Source: Artemisia argyi
Lineage: Eukaryota; Streptophyta; Magnoliopsida; Asterales; Asteraceae
Assembly (NCBI GenBank): GCA_030686995.1
Contig: CM060684.1
Span: 5,601,897 to 5,665,896 of the forward strand
Direction: 5' to 3'
DNA: 64,000 nt
A model generated the notes under the pieces. It ran no database searches and had not been told where the DNA came from. It was given only the letters and a program-made list of their open reading frames with translations. Positions 51,931-62,820 of this stretch are shown here, one piece after another; position 1 is the stretch's first letter; each line of letters starts with the position of its first letter. The position numbers and the translations under genes are program-made.

Positions 51931-52968
51931 TGTAAGCTTTCAGGATCCTACATTTTGTTTTAAAATTTGAAATGTTAGCACATCAGGTGTTACATCTTTT
52001 TGACTGGTTACCACGTTAAAGTACCTTGAATTAAAAAAATTACATTATGTACACAGCATCTGCCATGTCATCATAATAATCTGTTTAGCCTTAAATTTAC
52101 ATTATGATGGTTGGTTTCCTTAAATTAGAAGTTCTGAAATATTGGTTACTTGAGAGATAAATTGGCTAAAGTTATTTATTTATTTATTTATTAGTCCTGG
52201 TAGAAAAATCATTGTTCACCAAAAGAAAGTAGAATCAAAAGTAAGATAAGAACTGTGGTAAACTTACACATAGTAACGTGACCTGGTGGATGTACCAATC
52301 TGGAAAATCCTGCTTGACAACTTCCATCTTCAATCTTTGTAATAGTATCAACGGCTATAGTAGCTTCTTGTTGCAGATGGATAAGATGGTGTCTTTTGGT
52401 ATCCATTTGGTGTTGGGGTTGGGGAGATTGTTGGCTTCAGGTTTTCATAACTTTCAATAAATAAACACCAATCAAACCCAACATTTGAGCTACAGCCAAA
52501 TGTTTAGATATGGCAATTTTGACCCATTTACTGATGAATGGGTCAATTCAGGTTATTATTCATCATTGTACATGAACTACTTTTCTTTTTAAAAACCATG
52601 AAGATATGCACTACAATAAAAGATATATATCAAGATAATATGGATGAGCTGCATGATGGTCCATGGTAAGAAAAGAGTATAAAAGAAGTTACCTTGCAGC
52701 AGCATGCGCCGTGTCAAATTAACCTGCACAATCAAATAAATGAACAGGTCAACTATTGGCTATAGATAAAATTAAAATTCATTCATTTACCTACATTAAA
52801 AATAGAGTAACCTAGACAATAGTAAATGTACAAGACGCAAATAGAGTATTAGCCTATATCTTAGATACCAATATGTTCACAATCACAGTAGCCAACACGA
52901 AGATACTTCGTGTACTATATGACAGAGCTTTTTTCCACTCGATGCATGACAGCGGAAAATTATTTACA
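51931..52968. other. Region between P2 and P3, possible exons
   Basis: Two short minus-strand pieces look like exons. One at about 52,272-52,406 reads MDTKRHHLIHLQQEATIAVD and then ITKIEDGSCQAGFSR before a GTGTAAG donor; the other, about 52,693-52,723, is bounded by TTGTGCAG and AAG|GTAACT. I cannot identify a gene. The rest is AT-rich. Confidence 0.3.
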
Positions 52969-54722
52969 TAAGGTGTAAATTATGATGAAACTGATATGGT
53001 TGAAAGAGTTTATGAGAAGAAACAAACTAGTTCCGGCCAGCTGCTGCAGCGATGTTGAGAAACAAAAGCATCTTTTTGGTCGATGAAAATGAAAGATAAG
53101 CCAATCATTTATGGTCTTTTGGTCAATGATAAAGAAAGATCTGATTAAAAAAAAAAAAAAGAATAAGCAACCCAATACATCCTCCTGGAAATTGCTTATT
53201 CAGTCAAAGTAATTTAATCAAAAAGTGTGAACACATAAAGGTCCTATACTGGCATTCTAAATTAGTTGGTTATGGAAATACTTAAATGTTTCAGGGTTCA
53301 CTTTTATTAAAAAAAAAAATGTTTCAGGGAAAAGCAAATGGCGCATTTATATTGACAGCAAGTCACGACCCAATGAAAAATCTTATTGACAGCTCTATTT
53401 ATAGCATCTTTGTGGGTTTGCTTATGTAAGCGGTTATTGCATTCTGACCATCAAACAAACCGGGTGTTTAAAAGTCCTTATCTAAGCCACCAATCAGATT
53501 ATATAATCAACTAAAAAGCAGTTAGCAGATAAGCATCTCAGATGACTTTTGAAAGGCTAATTTTGACCTTTTGGATGACTAATAAGCAATTAGCAGATAA
53601 TTCATTTGACGTAGGAAAGGGTAAATTGATAATTTACCTGTATCATGCCAGGATGGTCTCTCGGGTTATCTCCTGGTGTTTTCCGACCTGTTGCTAATAA
53701 TGCATTTACCCTGACTTTATATTCCTCATATTCTCTCTACAATCAATATAAAAACAACCTTTAGACTCATGCGTAAAGTTTTAATTTGATTATATGAAAC
53801 TAATCAAAACGCCCAGTTTTTTTTAACACAAACAAAACATACTTTATATTATAAGAAAACTATACACAAAGTACACTATCCATTTAGACCCCGTACAACA
53901 TCAAAATGGGTCATTTGGGGCTAGAGTGGCGCTATGCCAAACACCCCTTTGATCTTAAAACACAACCATAACCATCAAGTTATTAACCAAATCTGTGTTT
54001 ACATAATTACAAACCAAAACACGACATCCTAGGGTGTTTCTTGGTAAAAGAGTATGTAGGGAAAAGGCTCATTACCCAAGTATCCCACCGAGGTCTAGTT
54101 CTCGGTCTTCGTACCCTTCGTACCACTAGCTTCACCTATAACAAGTACAACATAAGCACAACGCTTAGTGAGATAACATATAAAAGCATAACATAAACGG
54201 CATAATACTAGTGTTGCTATTAGCCTTGCACTAGTTGTGCACTTAGGACGCTATGAACCCACGTAGGTTCACTATAGCTAAAAATGTTCTAGTCGTCCAC
54301 TTCGGACGTCTAAGTCATATATTCCGTGACTTTGAGCCGCTCATACACAATAGTCATCCACATAGGATGTCTAAGTTCCATTTTACAAGATGAGACTAAT
54401 AAAGGCTCGGTCGTCCACTTAGGACGGCTAGGCTCCCTTTCGGAGTATGTCATGACATAATAACACATGTCGTCCACTTAGGACGTCTACACCCTTCTTT
54501 CGGGTCATAATGCATATATTTATGCAAATCGTCCACTTAGGACGACTAATTCAGCTATGTCGCCCACTTAGGACGCTATACTAGTAATATCGTGGAATTA
54601 GAGTTAAAATCGCATAACTAAACCCAAACGGGTCATTCGGGGCTGTTTCGACCCGTCTAGCATAATTGACATATAAACATACTACGAGTAACTCATTCAG
54701 GCACATAACGTATAATTATAAC
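52969..54722 (-). promoter_or_regulatory. TNL upstream region, copy P3, no gene attached
   Basis: Begins sharply at AAGGTGTAAATTATGATGAA, in the TNL leader, and runs parallel to P2 for about 1.7 kb. It keeps the TATA-like CTATAAATAG (53,404-53,395, minus strand) and a hairpin array (54,236-54,575). No TIR or NB-ARC sequence follows at 52,968 and below, so the gene has been lost or was never copied. Confidence 0.7.
54236..54575. repeat. Hairpin array in P3, period about 59 bp
   Basis: Seven cores at 54,236, 54,294, 54,355, 54,412, 54,471, 54,530 and 54,561 (spacings 58, 61, 57, 59, 59, 31 bp). Five keep at least four of five stem pairs of CGTCC/GGACG. The first (TGTGCACTTAGGACG) has lost pairing. 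The intervening sequences match those in P2 unit by unit. Confidence 0.8.
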
Positions 54723-55507
54723 ACCATTGCATCATAATCCCTAAACCTGGAAAAGGACCTCCTGAGTTTAGTAATCCTCCCAGACGCCTTATCAATGGCG
54801 ATAGTAGTCACTGTTGCATAAGTAACATGGTTCGTAACTCTAAAATAGAACATAAATAAAGCCCATAAGCTGTTACATAGGTAACGCATCATGCAGTTTT
54901 AGTTGAAGAGCTTATGCAGTTTAGTAATACTGCACAAATCCCAAAAACAATACAATTAAACAATTAAACAGAATATGGAAACCACATATTTCATTAAAAA
55001 TTTATAATACCGAAATGGGCAACGTGGAATACGAAAATCAACAGCGCAGTGTTACACGTCACCTCATTGACACTAAGACCAAGTGTCCGAAGCAAATGCT
55101 TGAATATGTGTTTTGGTAAATGGTTATCTATGTTTGTCACTTGTTAAGGTGATTGCTAGTTATTTTGGGTGTTATAAGACAAATTTAAGAAACTAATTAA
55201 TATAAAGCAACCAACATGACTTTATCTAATTATCATGAAATGTAGCTAAAATAACAGATAGGAAGCAAAATGATAAGTGAAAGTGCAAATTGGATGATGT
55301 TGTAAAACATGACAAAATGAAAATAGTTACTACATGGATACGATCTTATTATAAATTTAGTAACCTCTAGTTAACTACTAATTTGAGTTAGACATATTAT
55401 CAAACATGTTATATGCAAGTACAATTTTAGAGTTCAAATTCAACTAATCGTATATAACTGTAACTACAAACCTCTAATGAACATTGCATATTTTACATGG
55501 TACTTTT
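54723..55507. other. Intergenic, no gene seen
   Basis: AT-rich, without recognisable coding or transposon ends. Confidence 0.4.
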
Positions 55508-55719
55508 CCGGTTACATTCATTGTACTTTTCCGGTTAGACCCGGTCATTTCCGGTACGACCCGGCCATTTCCGGTGAAGACCCGGTTAAACCCGGGCAAG
55601 ACCCATTGTCGGCTTGAAATGATTCCACATATCAACAACTTTGGTGGTAGTTGAGTCAAGTAGACACGTGTTGATAGGTGAAGGTTATTATTGCATCCTT
55701 TGTTTGATACCTTTACTTA

Positions 55720-56649
55720 TGCCAAAGATAGACCATGTGAGTGGGGGAAAGCCATTTCATAACAATATATATAATATATATATATATATATGTGTGTTAG
55801 TTGTATGTGTTTGTTAGGTTTTCCACATCATTATTCTTGCATATAAAAATACATTTGAAATCTCTTAGACCATGTTTATCGGTGGGATTGACAACCCAAC
55901 CGAATGAAAAGTACATGACAAATGGTCGCTGGGCAACCTAAATCCTCAACCCACAACTTGCCACATGGCAATATTTTAGTGGATGTTTATCATTTGCTTT
56001 TTTTATTTTTTTTATTTATATCATTTATCATTTTGTATTATTATTAAAAAAATATAAAAAATATATCAAAATTTATATAAAATTTTATTAGTAAATATTT
56101 TATTAAACATATAGTTTTATATAAAATTTTAAATAATTAAATTAAATATAAAAATATATTAGATGAATTGTTAACTCAACTCTTCCCGTAATTTCATGCC
56201 ATTTAGTGAATTCGTTCACAACACTCCGAAAGTATATGTATTAGTTGTATGTGTTTGTTTGGTTTCCCGTAGCTTTCTGTGACATCATTATTTTTGCATA
56301 TAGAAAGACCTTCGCAATCTCTTACCCGTCAAACACTCTCCCAAAAGTATATGATTTTGACGAATCAAGTTTGTATTTATTAAAATAAAGGTTAAAAGTT
56401 GTAAAATTTGAACCAAAATAAAATAAACCCACAAAAAATATAAAAACTAAAAACTCATAAAAATATATTAAAATGAATGTTGAATTAAAGAACACAAAAT
56501 TTTAGAAAATATGATGAAATTAGATCATAAAAAAATAAATAGATAAAAAGATATTTCAATTTGAAAATAAATGTGATTTTTAGTTGATAAGTGACACATG
56601 TCACTCCATGATTGGAGCTCCTTATCTTAATTTATTGTACACTAAACGT
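55720..56649. other. AT-rich replacement segment in copy C
   Basis: No ARM coding sequence and no gene. Two related stretches (GTGTGTTAGTTGTATGTGTT near 55,791 and TATTAGTTGTATGTGTTTGT near 56,239, each followed by TTTGCATATA-like words) suggest an internal duplication. Confidence 0.4.
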
Positions 56650-57300
56650 AATGATCATAATCGTTCTCAAACATCTGTATGTATTTATTTTAATTTACAG
56701 TTTTGTACTGCTTGTGCATCCTTGATGTTCATAATTTCATTCTTAGTAATTAATCTTAGTTGAGAGGTCAAGGTATGAGGTTCGGTTTGGTGACCTAACT
56801 TTGATTAAGTTGTAATCTTTATTCTCAAAGCTCAATAATACAACAATTAAGGATATGAACTTAGTAGTTTCATACTCAGTGCTGCGCTTGGTAAATCCGT
56901 TATCTCTTGAGCGTTTTCTGTAGTGAATCGAAAATACATATTATTTGCACGTTAGCGACTTCACAAACACACATATTATGAAAGCATATGTTTTCTAACA
57001 AAGCTTGATACGAAAGCAAAATGTAGTTTGTTTTGAAGTACATTTTTGAATAACTTCAAAAGCTCATATATATGATAAATAGAAGCTTGATTTGTTCTCA
57101 ACCCTCAGTAAGACATATATCGAGTGTTCATCATACCTTTTTCTCATTAACAATGGTGACCGGAGAAGGCATAGGTGCCATGGTGGTTGCTAGTGGCGTG
57201 TTGGCATCATAGCAACAAGTATTATTTCACCTCTGCGGCAATAAATAGGTTCAATCCCATCTTTGTCGTGGTTCAACCTGGTTTGCTTATTACTTCCACC

Positions 57301-57603
57301 TAGGGATGATCATTTTGACCAGAATTCCGGAACCGTACCGGTACCTTACCGAAATGGTACCGATCCCGATATACGGTACGGTACCGGGACTACGAAATAA
57401 GGTGAAAAAAATTGGGACCACTAATTTTGTACGGGACCGGTACCAAATCGGGAAATTCCCGAAAAAAAATGGAAAACCCTGATTTTCCAGTATCGGTATC
57501 TGAATCCCGTTCGGTACGGTACCGGTACCACTAATTTATGCTCGGAAAAAAATTGGTACCACTAATTTGGTACGGGATCGGTACGGTACAATGCTCATCC
57601 CTA
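57301..57603. mobile_element. hAT MITE with GGTACCG-rich interior
   Basis: Ends TAGGGATGATCAT and ATGCTCATCCCTA are inverted repeats. The 8-bp duplication cttccacc is exact (57,293-57,300, 57,604-57,611). The equivalent place in copy A (10,219-10,226) has a single cttccacc and no insertion. The inside consists of GGTACCG and CGGTACGG units. Confidence 0.92.
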
Positions 57604-57632
57604 CTTCCACCCATTACTCTTACTCTCTTGAT

Positions 57633-57911
57633 TAGGGTTGAGCATAGGTTCGGAACCGACCCGAACCGAAAAAACCGAGGACCAAATTTCATGAAAAACC
57701 AGAACCGAAACCAAACCGACGGGCCGTCGGTTCGGTTCGGTTTTCGTCGGTTCGGTTCGGTTTTGTCGGTCTAAGTGTATTTTGGTTTGATTTTGTAGGT
57801 TTTGGGCCGAACCGTACCGACCCGAAACCGAAATCATGTAAAACATGAAACCAAAACTGAACCGACGGGCCTTCGGTCAGGTTCGGTTTGAACCTTCGGT
57901 GCTCAGCCCTA
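57633..57911. mobile_element. hAT MITE with GGTTCGG-rich interior
   Basis: Ends TAGGGTTGAGCAT and GTGCTCAGCCCTA are inverted repeats with two differences. The 8-bp duplication ctcttgat is exact (57,625-57,632, 57,912-57,919), and copy A has the empty site at 10,238-10,245. The interior is CCGAACCGA/TCGGTTCGG units. Open frames on both strands are made of these repeats and are not genes. Confidence 0.92.
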
Positions 57912-58561
57912 CTCTTGATATGTTCTTTTTGTTCTTAATTAACCTCTGTGTTCATATATCAAACATTTACTATGTCCATATTTTGTATTTTCCATTACAT
58001 CAAGAAAGCAAAACTTTTAATTTTAAAAAATTGTCAAAAGTATATTGCAATATTAAGCTGAAATAATTAGTTTTGAGAAAGTTCAATTCATATGTGTCAA
58101 TCAAATAGGTATGTGAATTCTATTTCCTAACGGAGTTGGATGTTAAGATAGGCATTTTAATATGTCGTGTTCAGTGTTTCTAAGTAAGCGGCTTCAAAAC
58201 GATTCCACAAATCAACATGACATCAACGGTATCGGGTGTTTTCTTGTTTTGTTTGAACTCATGACTTATGTATCAGCTAAGAATTTGAGTGTACTTGATT
58301 GATAGCATGGATGCAATAGTTTCAATGTTCTCTATTAGTTGATATGTTTTCGTATTTAAACTCTTGTTCATTCATCGCAGTTACAACTCTATGCATCCAT
58401 CATTATTGGCTTAAATTCGAGCACTGGAATGCTTTATGTCTATTGTATACAAAGAAAACTTTATTAGTGTTTGCCAAACCGATAATTTGCAACAGCTTGT
58501 TTTTTTAATTTACTACAAAATATAGACAACTGCATCCCGTCATAAATCGAGTAAATTCAAA

Positions 58562-58935
58562 AAGGGGTATAAACAATTTAAATCAAGTCGAACTTTGGTA
58601 GGGCTTAACTCTGCTCGACATTATTATGTTTGGCTTGAAAAACTTGATTTATTTATAATGATGAGTTTTTTAAACCAACTAAAATTGAAATATAAAGATA
58701 AAATTCAAATTCGACTTGAGCTTAGCTCAAAAAGCTCGGTACATCTAAAAATAAGTATTTACTTTTAGTGTATTTATATATAAGCACGTAAAAACTCGAA
58801 AAGCTCAACAATTACTCAAGTCGAGTATATATAAATTCGAGTTCGGCTCGATAAACATTTCGAGCTCACTTTCTGATCTCAAGCTCGAGACTCGATAAAT
58901 TTCAGCTCGAACAAGCTCGACCCATTTACCCCCTA
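58562..58935. repeat. CGAGCTCG-rich MITE-like block
   Basis: Begins AGGGGTATAAACAATTT and ends CCATTTACCCCCT, weakly inverted; the inside has AAGCTCGA and TCGAGTTCG words. Related to 14,442-14,617. No target duplication found. Confidence 0.4.
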
Positions 58936-58956
58936 AACTCATATGCTTAGTTTTTC

Positions 58957-59262
58957 GAGAAAATTACCAAAAATAAGGCAAAAAAAGAAAAAAAAAATAA
59001 TAATAAAAAAAAAAAAAAAAAAAAAAATACCTTTGATCTAAGACTTGGTCTCTTTTTTCATCTTTTTCTCATTTTGGTCAAGTTTAACTGATCAACTGCT
59101 TGACTCCACCCATCTTAATGACACATGTCATGCTCAACTGCTCGACTCGAGCTATAATGGACTAAAGGTGTTTAGAAAAAGTACAAGATAGAGACACGTG
59201 TCACTAAATGGATGAAGTCGGAAATAAAGGTGCAAAAAGTAACCAAGTCTTGGACAAAGGGT

Positions 59263-59306
<44 letters not shown>

Positions 59307-59325
59307 TTGTTTGATAATTTTCACT
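58957..59325. mobile_element. Probable MULE-type MITE, related to 24.66 kb
   Basis: Contains AGACTTGGTC and its inverted partner, AACTGCTCGACTCGAG, GACACGTGTC and AAAAAGTACAAGATA words in the same arrangement as the element at 24,657-25,082. Long A and T runs lie just inside its ends. Borders are estimated and no duplication was found. Confidence 0.5.
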
Positions 59326-59611
59326 AGTATTTAACTTCCCTACTTATTTTAATGGTGTGTCAGCATCTTCTAGCCTTGTAGTATCCTATGCAATATAGGG
59401 ATGTGTTAACTGGACCCTCCCTACCATGGGAGGTCCACCTACTTTAGTCAAAATGTACAAGTTTTAATGCAAACAGTACAGGCGGCGGCAGCACTGTCTT
59501 CCACAACCCTCCCTACAGGGGGTCCGGTTAACTCATGCCGCAATATATCGTACTATGTACGTATGTTTCTTTGTCTGTTTTAAACTAAACTTTTGTAATT
59601 GATAAATGAAA

Positions 59612-59690
59612 GTAGGCGTGGTTTGAGGGCTAAACCTCATTTCTAATAACCGGTAGGTCTAGTGCTCGAGTCGTCAATTCTGCGCCTGCT
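59612..59690 (+). repeat. tRNA-derived SINE-like unit
   Basis: Plus strand GGCGTGGTTTGAGGGCTAAA, then GGTAGGTCTAGTGCTCGAGTC. Same family as the others, opposite orientation to those in the left part of the window. Confidence 0.45.
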
Positions 59691-59959
59691 TTTTTCTCTA
59701 TAATATTATTATTTTGTCTTCTTCTAAAACATCTAACTAGCAATAGTTTATATGAATTACACGATACATACTAGTGTACATCAATTCCTTGCCGATTCGT
59801 ATGTTTTTGTTGCTTAATTTTCAATCATTAACATATATTTCACCAACATTTTTATATCCTTAGGACACGTTTTTATATACTTTTTTCTCAGAAAACATCG
59901 AGCATATGTGCTTAATTGTTGCTTTTTTCCTGAGCATGTAACTAAATACTTGATAGAAA

Positions 59960-60135
59960 AACAAAATGGAAATATTACACAGTAGTCAGTTACACAAGTA
60001 AATGTTACTTCAATTCGAAGTAAATCAAAAGTATCATATAGACCAAGGAAAATAAAAAGATGTATAGTTGTTATTTTTGGTACAAAAATATGAATGCATT
60101 TGAAGCCTCGTGAATTAGGTACATATATAACATCA
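59960..60135 (-). repeat. Dispersed repeat family R2 (inverted)
   Basis: Complement of the R2 words found at 7,560 and 41,220 (AAGTAAATGTTACTTC, AAAAGTATCATATAGACCAA, TGAATGCATTTGAAGCCTC in this orientation). Confidence 0.6.
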
Positions 60136-60189
60136 TGAACAATAAATAAAAATTATTTGTTTTTGAGAATGAAACTTGAGAGTTTGTGT

Positions 60190-60262
60190 AGCTTTTCTGG
60201 CTAAGGTTTATATCCTATAAGTGATAAGTGGTAGGTCTCGTGTTCCAGTCAGCAACCGTTCA
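60190..60262 (+). repeat. tRNA-derived SINE-like unit
   Basis: TAGCTTTTCTGGCTAAGGTT, then GTGGTAGGTCTCGTGTTCCA. It is followed by a T-rich tail (60,268-60,300). Confidence 0.45.
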
Positions 60263-60349
60263 TGAACTCTTTTGTTTTTTTGTCATTTTTTTTTCTTTCA
60301 CTTTTTCTCTTAAGTTGTTACCACGTCATTTTTTTCTTTCAGTATTCAG

Positions 60350-61420
60350 TCACCAAAATAGTTTGGTTACGCCAAAGACTCCCCCTCTCGATAACTCCAT
60401 CCGTTTATAAATACTAACTGAAACATACATGTCCTATATTTTGGTACTAGGAATGTACTCTAGCCGAAACATATATGTTCTATATTTTGATACTAGGGAT
60501 GTACTTAATGTTTTTTTCGAATATTTATCAAGTTTATGAAAATAACAAAAGCTAGTGATAATCTTCATGATGTTAGGGCATGCTTGATTGGTGGTTTTTG
60601 AACATGAGAAATGGAAAAGGTAATCAAAAGCGATGGTTAATTGGATATAAATATATAATGCATGTTTGCGAGTCCATAACTAACCAAGTAAGTTGATTTA
60701 CACGCAACTTGGTTTACTTTATATGAAGTTGATCAATCTTCGGTCTTTTTTACTAAGCATATAACAACATTGTCAATTTGTGCAAAATAGTTGATATGTT
60801 TTCACATTCAAACTCTATGAACATTCAACAAAGTTACAATGCGCTCTATGCACCCGCCGTTATATTATTACAGGCTTGAATTCGACTAGTAGGATGTTTT
60901 ATGTCTATTTGACAAAGAAAGCTTGTTAGTTGTGTTTGCCAAAAAATAATATGCAAATAGTATGTGTTTTCACTACAAAATAGTGGCTAGTGCATCCATG
61001 TTATCAATCAAGTACATTCAAATCTTTAGTTGATAAACCATGTTTTCTCTATGTTATCATGGGAGGATCTCACTCCGTTATCATGACTTTCTCTATAAAC
61101 CTCCATTGATGCTTTAATTATAATTTATAAATGATAAGTAAAAATAGTTATAAGAATTAAAACACAGTCGAGCATATGCTACTTTTTGTTCATTAAAAAC
61201 AAGTATATATAATAATACTATATGCTTCTTCAAAGTTCATTAAAGTATCATAAAAAATAATAATAAAATAAATTATGTTGCTTATTTTTAAGTAGAGAGT
61301 AAATAAATTTGTTTTGAGAATAAACCTTGTGTGTGTGGGTGGCGTGAAGGCTAATCATGTATTCTTATAACTGTTAGGTCACAAGTTCGAGCCTTCACAC
61401 TTGCCCCATACATTTTATTA
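60350..61420 (-). repeat. Dispersed repeat, copy II (uninterrupted)
   Basis: Inverted counterpart of 4,770-7,045, without the hAT insertion. The point equal to the insertion site is at about 60,861-60,880 (TATATTATTACAGGCTTGAA on the plus strand). A local duplication (AACATACATGTCCTATATTT and AACATATATGTTCTATATTT) occurs near 60,420-60,500. Confidence 0.65.
61335..61400 (+). repeat. tRNA-derived SINE-like unit
   Basis: GGTGGCGTGAAGGCTAATCA, then GTTAGGTCACAAGTTCGAGC. It is the inverted counterpart of the unit at 4,690, so these two belong to the duplicated repeat. Confidence 0.45.
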
Positions 61421-61483
61421 TTATTATTTTTTATCTTTTGGTTTTTCTCTTTTGGTTTTTTGCTTATACTCAATGTGGTCAAG

Positions 61484-62004
61484 TAGGGCTGTAAACGAAC
61501 CGTACGAACACGAACAGAGTCTTACTCATGTTCATTCGTTGAATTTTAAACGGACACGAACGCTTAAATGAATGAATTTTCTTGTTCATGTTCGTTTATT
61601 AATGAAATGAATTGTTCATGTTCATTTATATTTGTTCATTGAGACACTAAATGAACATAAACGATCGAACATAAATAAACATAGAAAAACAAACATAAAA
61701 CTTATTAAATTATGCATAATATTTTGTTTTACAAGTGTTGTTTTGTTTAAACAACCCAAATTTAAAAGTATACAATTAAACTATATGAAATACGAACATA
61801 AACAAATAAATGAATATAAACGAACGTTAATAAACGCATAATCAGATGTTCATGAACATAAATGAACGGACACAACTTTTGTTCATGTTCTTTCATTTAA
61901 CTAAATGAACCTAAAATATTGTTCATGTCTGTTCATTTTTTAAATAATTTTTACCAAATGGTTCTTGAAATGTTCACTGAACGTTCAGTTTGTTTACGGC
62001 CCTA
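61484..62004. mobile_element. hAT-like MITE with GTTCATTTAT-rich interior
   Basis: Ends TAGGGCTGTAAACGAAC and GTTTGTTTACGGCCCTA are inverted repeats. The flanks tggtcaag and agatcaag match at six of eight positions, a decayed 8-bp duplication. The interior is made of ATGTTCATTTA and TAAATGAACATAAA words in both orientations. The frame at 61,632-61,841 is part of these repeats. Confidence 0.7.
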
Positions 62005-62603
62005 AGATCAAGTGGTAAAATCGATTGATCTGACATTTCTCAGTTTAAGTCATTTGAAGATGGTTAAAGACACGTAGATTTAATGCCCAAAACATCAGAA
62101 ACCGTGATTACCAAAATGAAAATGGTACACTCGGGTATAAAAATAATAAATTTCAACCATAAATTCATACTTTTATTGACACTATATATGATAAGGGACA
62201 CCTAGTGTTTTAGTTTGTTGGAAAAGATTATACTCACAAAAAGAGAAATCTAATAAAAAGTTATTAACGGGTCCATAAATCCTGCTAACTCAAACAATCT
62301 TACTAAAAAAATGCAAAATACATACTGAATAATAATATTGCGTGTCAAAAATGAAGCGCAAATATTTATAGCTATGCACACAATAAATATAATAGTTTAG
62401 TATCAATAACATTATGCTTTTATATAATATAAAGTGTTAAAATAAGAAACATAATACGGTATGAAAAAAGTTGAAGTATAAACCATAAAGTTTAATAAGC
62501 TTAAAAATTAGTTTGTTGTTTTGCTAAATTTAAGAGGTGTAAAATATAAAGTTTAATCATTTTAGTGCCAAGTTATCATTTCATCAATGTTAAGACTTAA
62601 GAT
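62005..62603. other. Intergenic, no gene seen
   Basis: AT-rich sequence without coding or transposon signals that I can support. Confidence 0.4.
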
Positions 62604-62820
62604 CAATGTTTTAAAACTCGGGTTGATCCGGCCGGTTCAACCGGTTGAACCGGGAACCGTCTCGGAGACCGGGCCGGATGGGACTGGGTTTTTGCTTATT
62701 TTAGAACCGGAATGAACCGCCGGTTTTTTGACAACCCGAGTTTTTGCTTATTTGAGAACCGGAATGAACCGCCGGTTTTTTGACGACCGGGTTGACCCGG
62801 TTTGATAAACCCGGGTGGAG
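62604..62820. repeat. One-ended relative of the 313-641 MITE
   Basis: Starts CAATGTTTTAAAACTCGGGT, like the terminus at 313, and continues with CCGGTT/AACCGG units. A 52-bp unit (TTTTTGCTTATTTTAGAACC...) is tandemly repeated at about 62,689 and 62,741. The second terminus is missing. Confidence 0.5.

Larger units (their letters stand above)
55508..58240 (+). repeat. Segmental duplication, ARM-pseudogene block, copy C
   Basis: The left side (55,508-55,710) has the CCGGTTAGACCCGGTCATTT units and the TTGAGTCAAGTAG segment; the right side starts at 56,650 (TAATGATCATAATCGTTCTC). Between them, instead of the ARM coding part, are about 930 bp of AT-rich DNA. The far right part (57,130-58,240) matches 10,010-10,600 of copy A but with two MITEs inserted. 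Confidence 0.7.
58241..60189. other. Intergenic, repeats only
   Basis: Holds a partial copy of the 4.8-7.0 kb repeat (58,290-58,560, inverted), a CTCGAGCTC-rich block (58,562-58,935), a MULE-like MITE (about 58,957-59,325), a SINE-like unit (59,612-59,690), the inverted partner of 42,270-42,358 (59,781-59,870) and an inverted R2 copy (59,960-60,135). No gene. Confidence 0.5.

Noticed and set aside
57538..57846. Frames of 78 and 81 codons on opposite strands
   Set aside because: Both are made of CCGAACCGA repeats inside a MITE.
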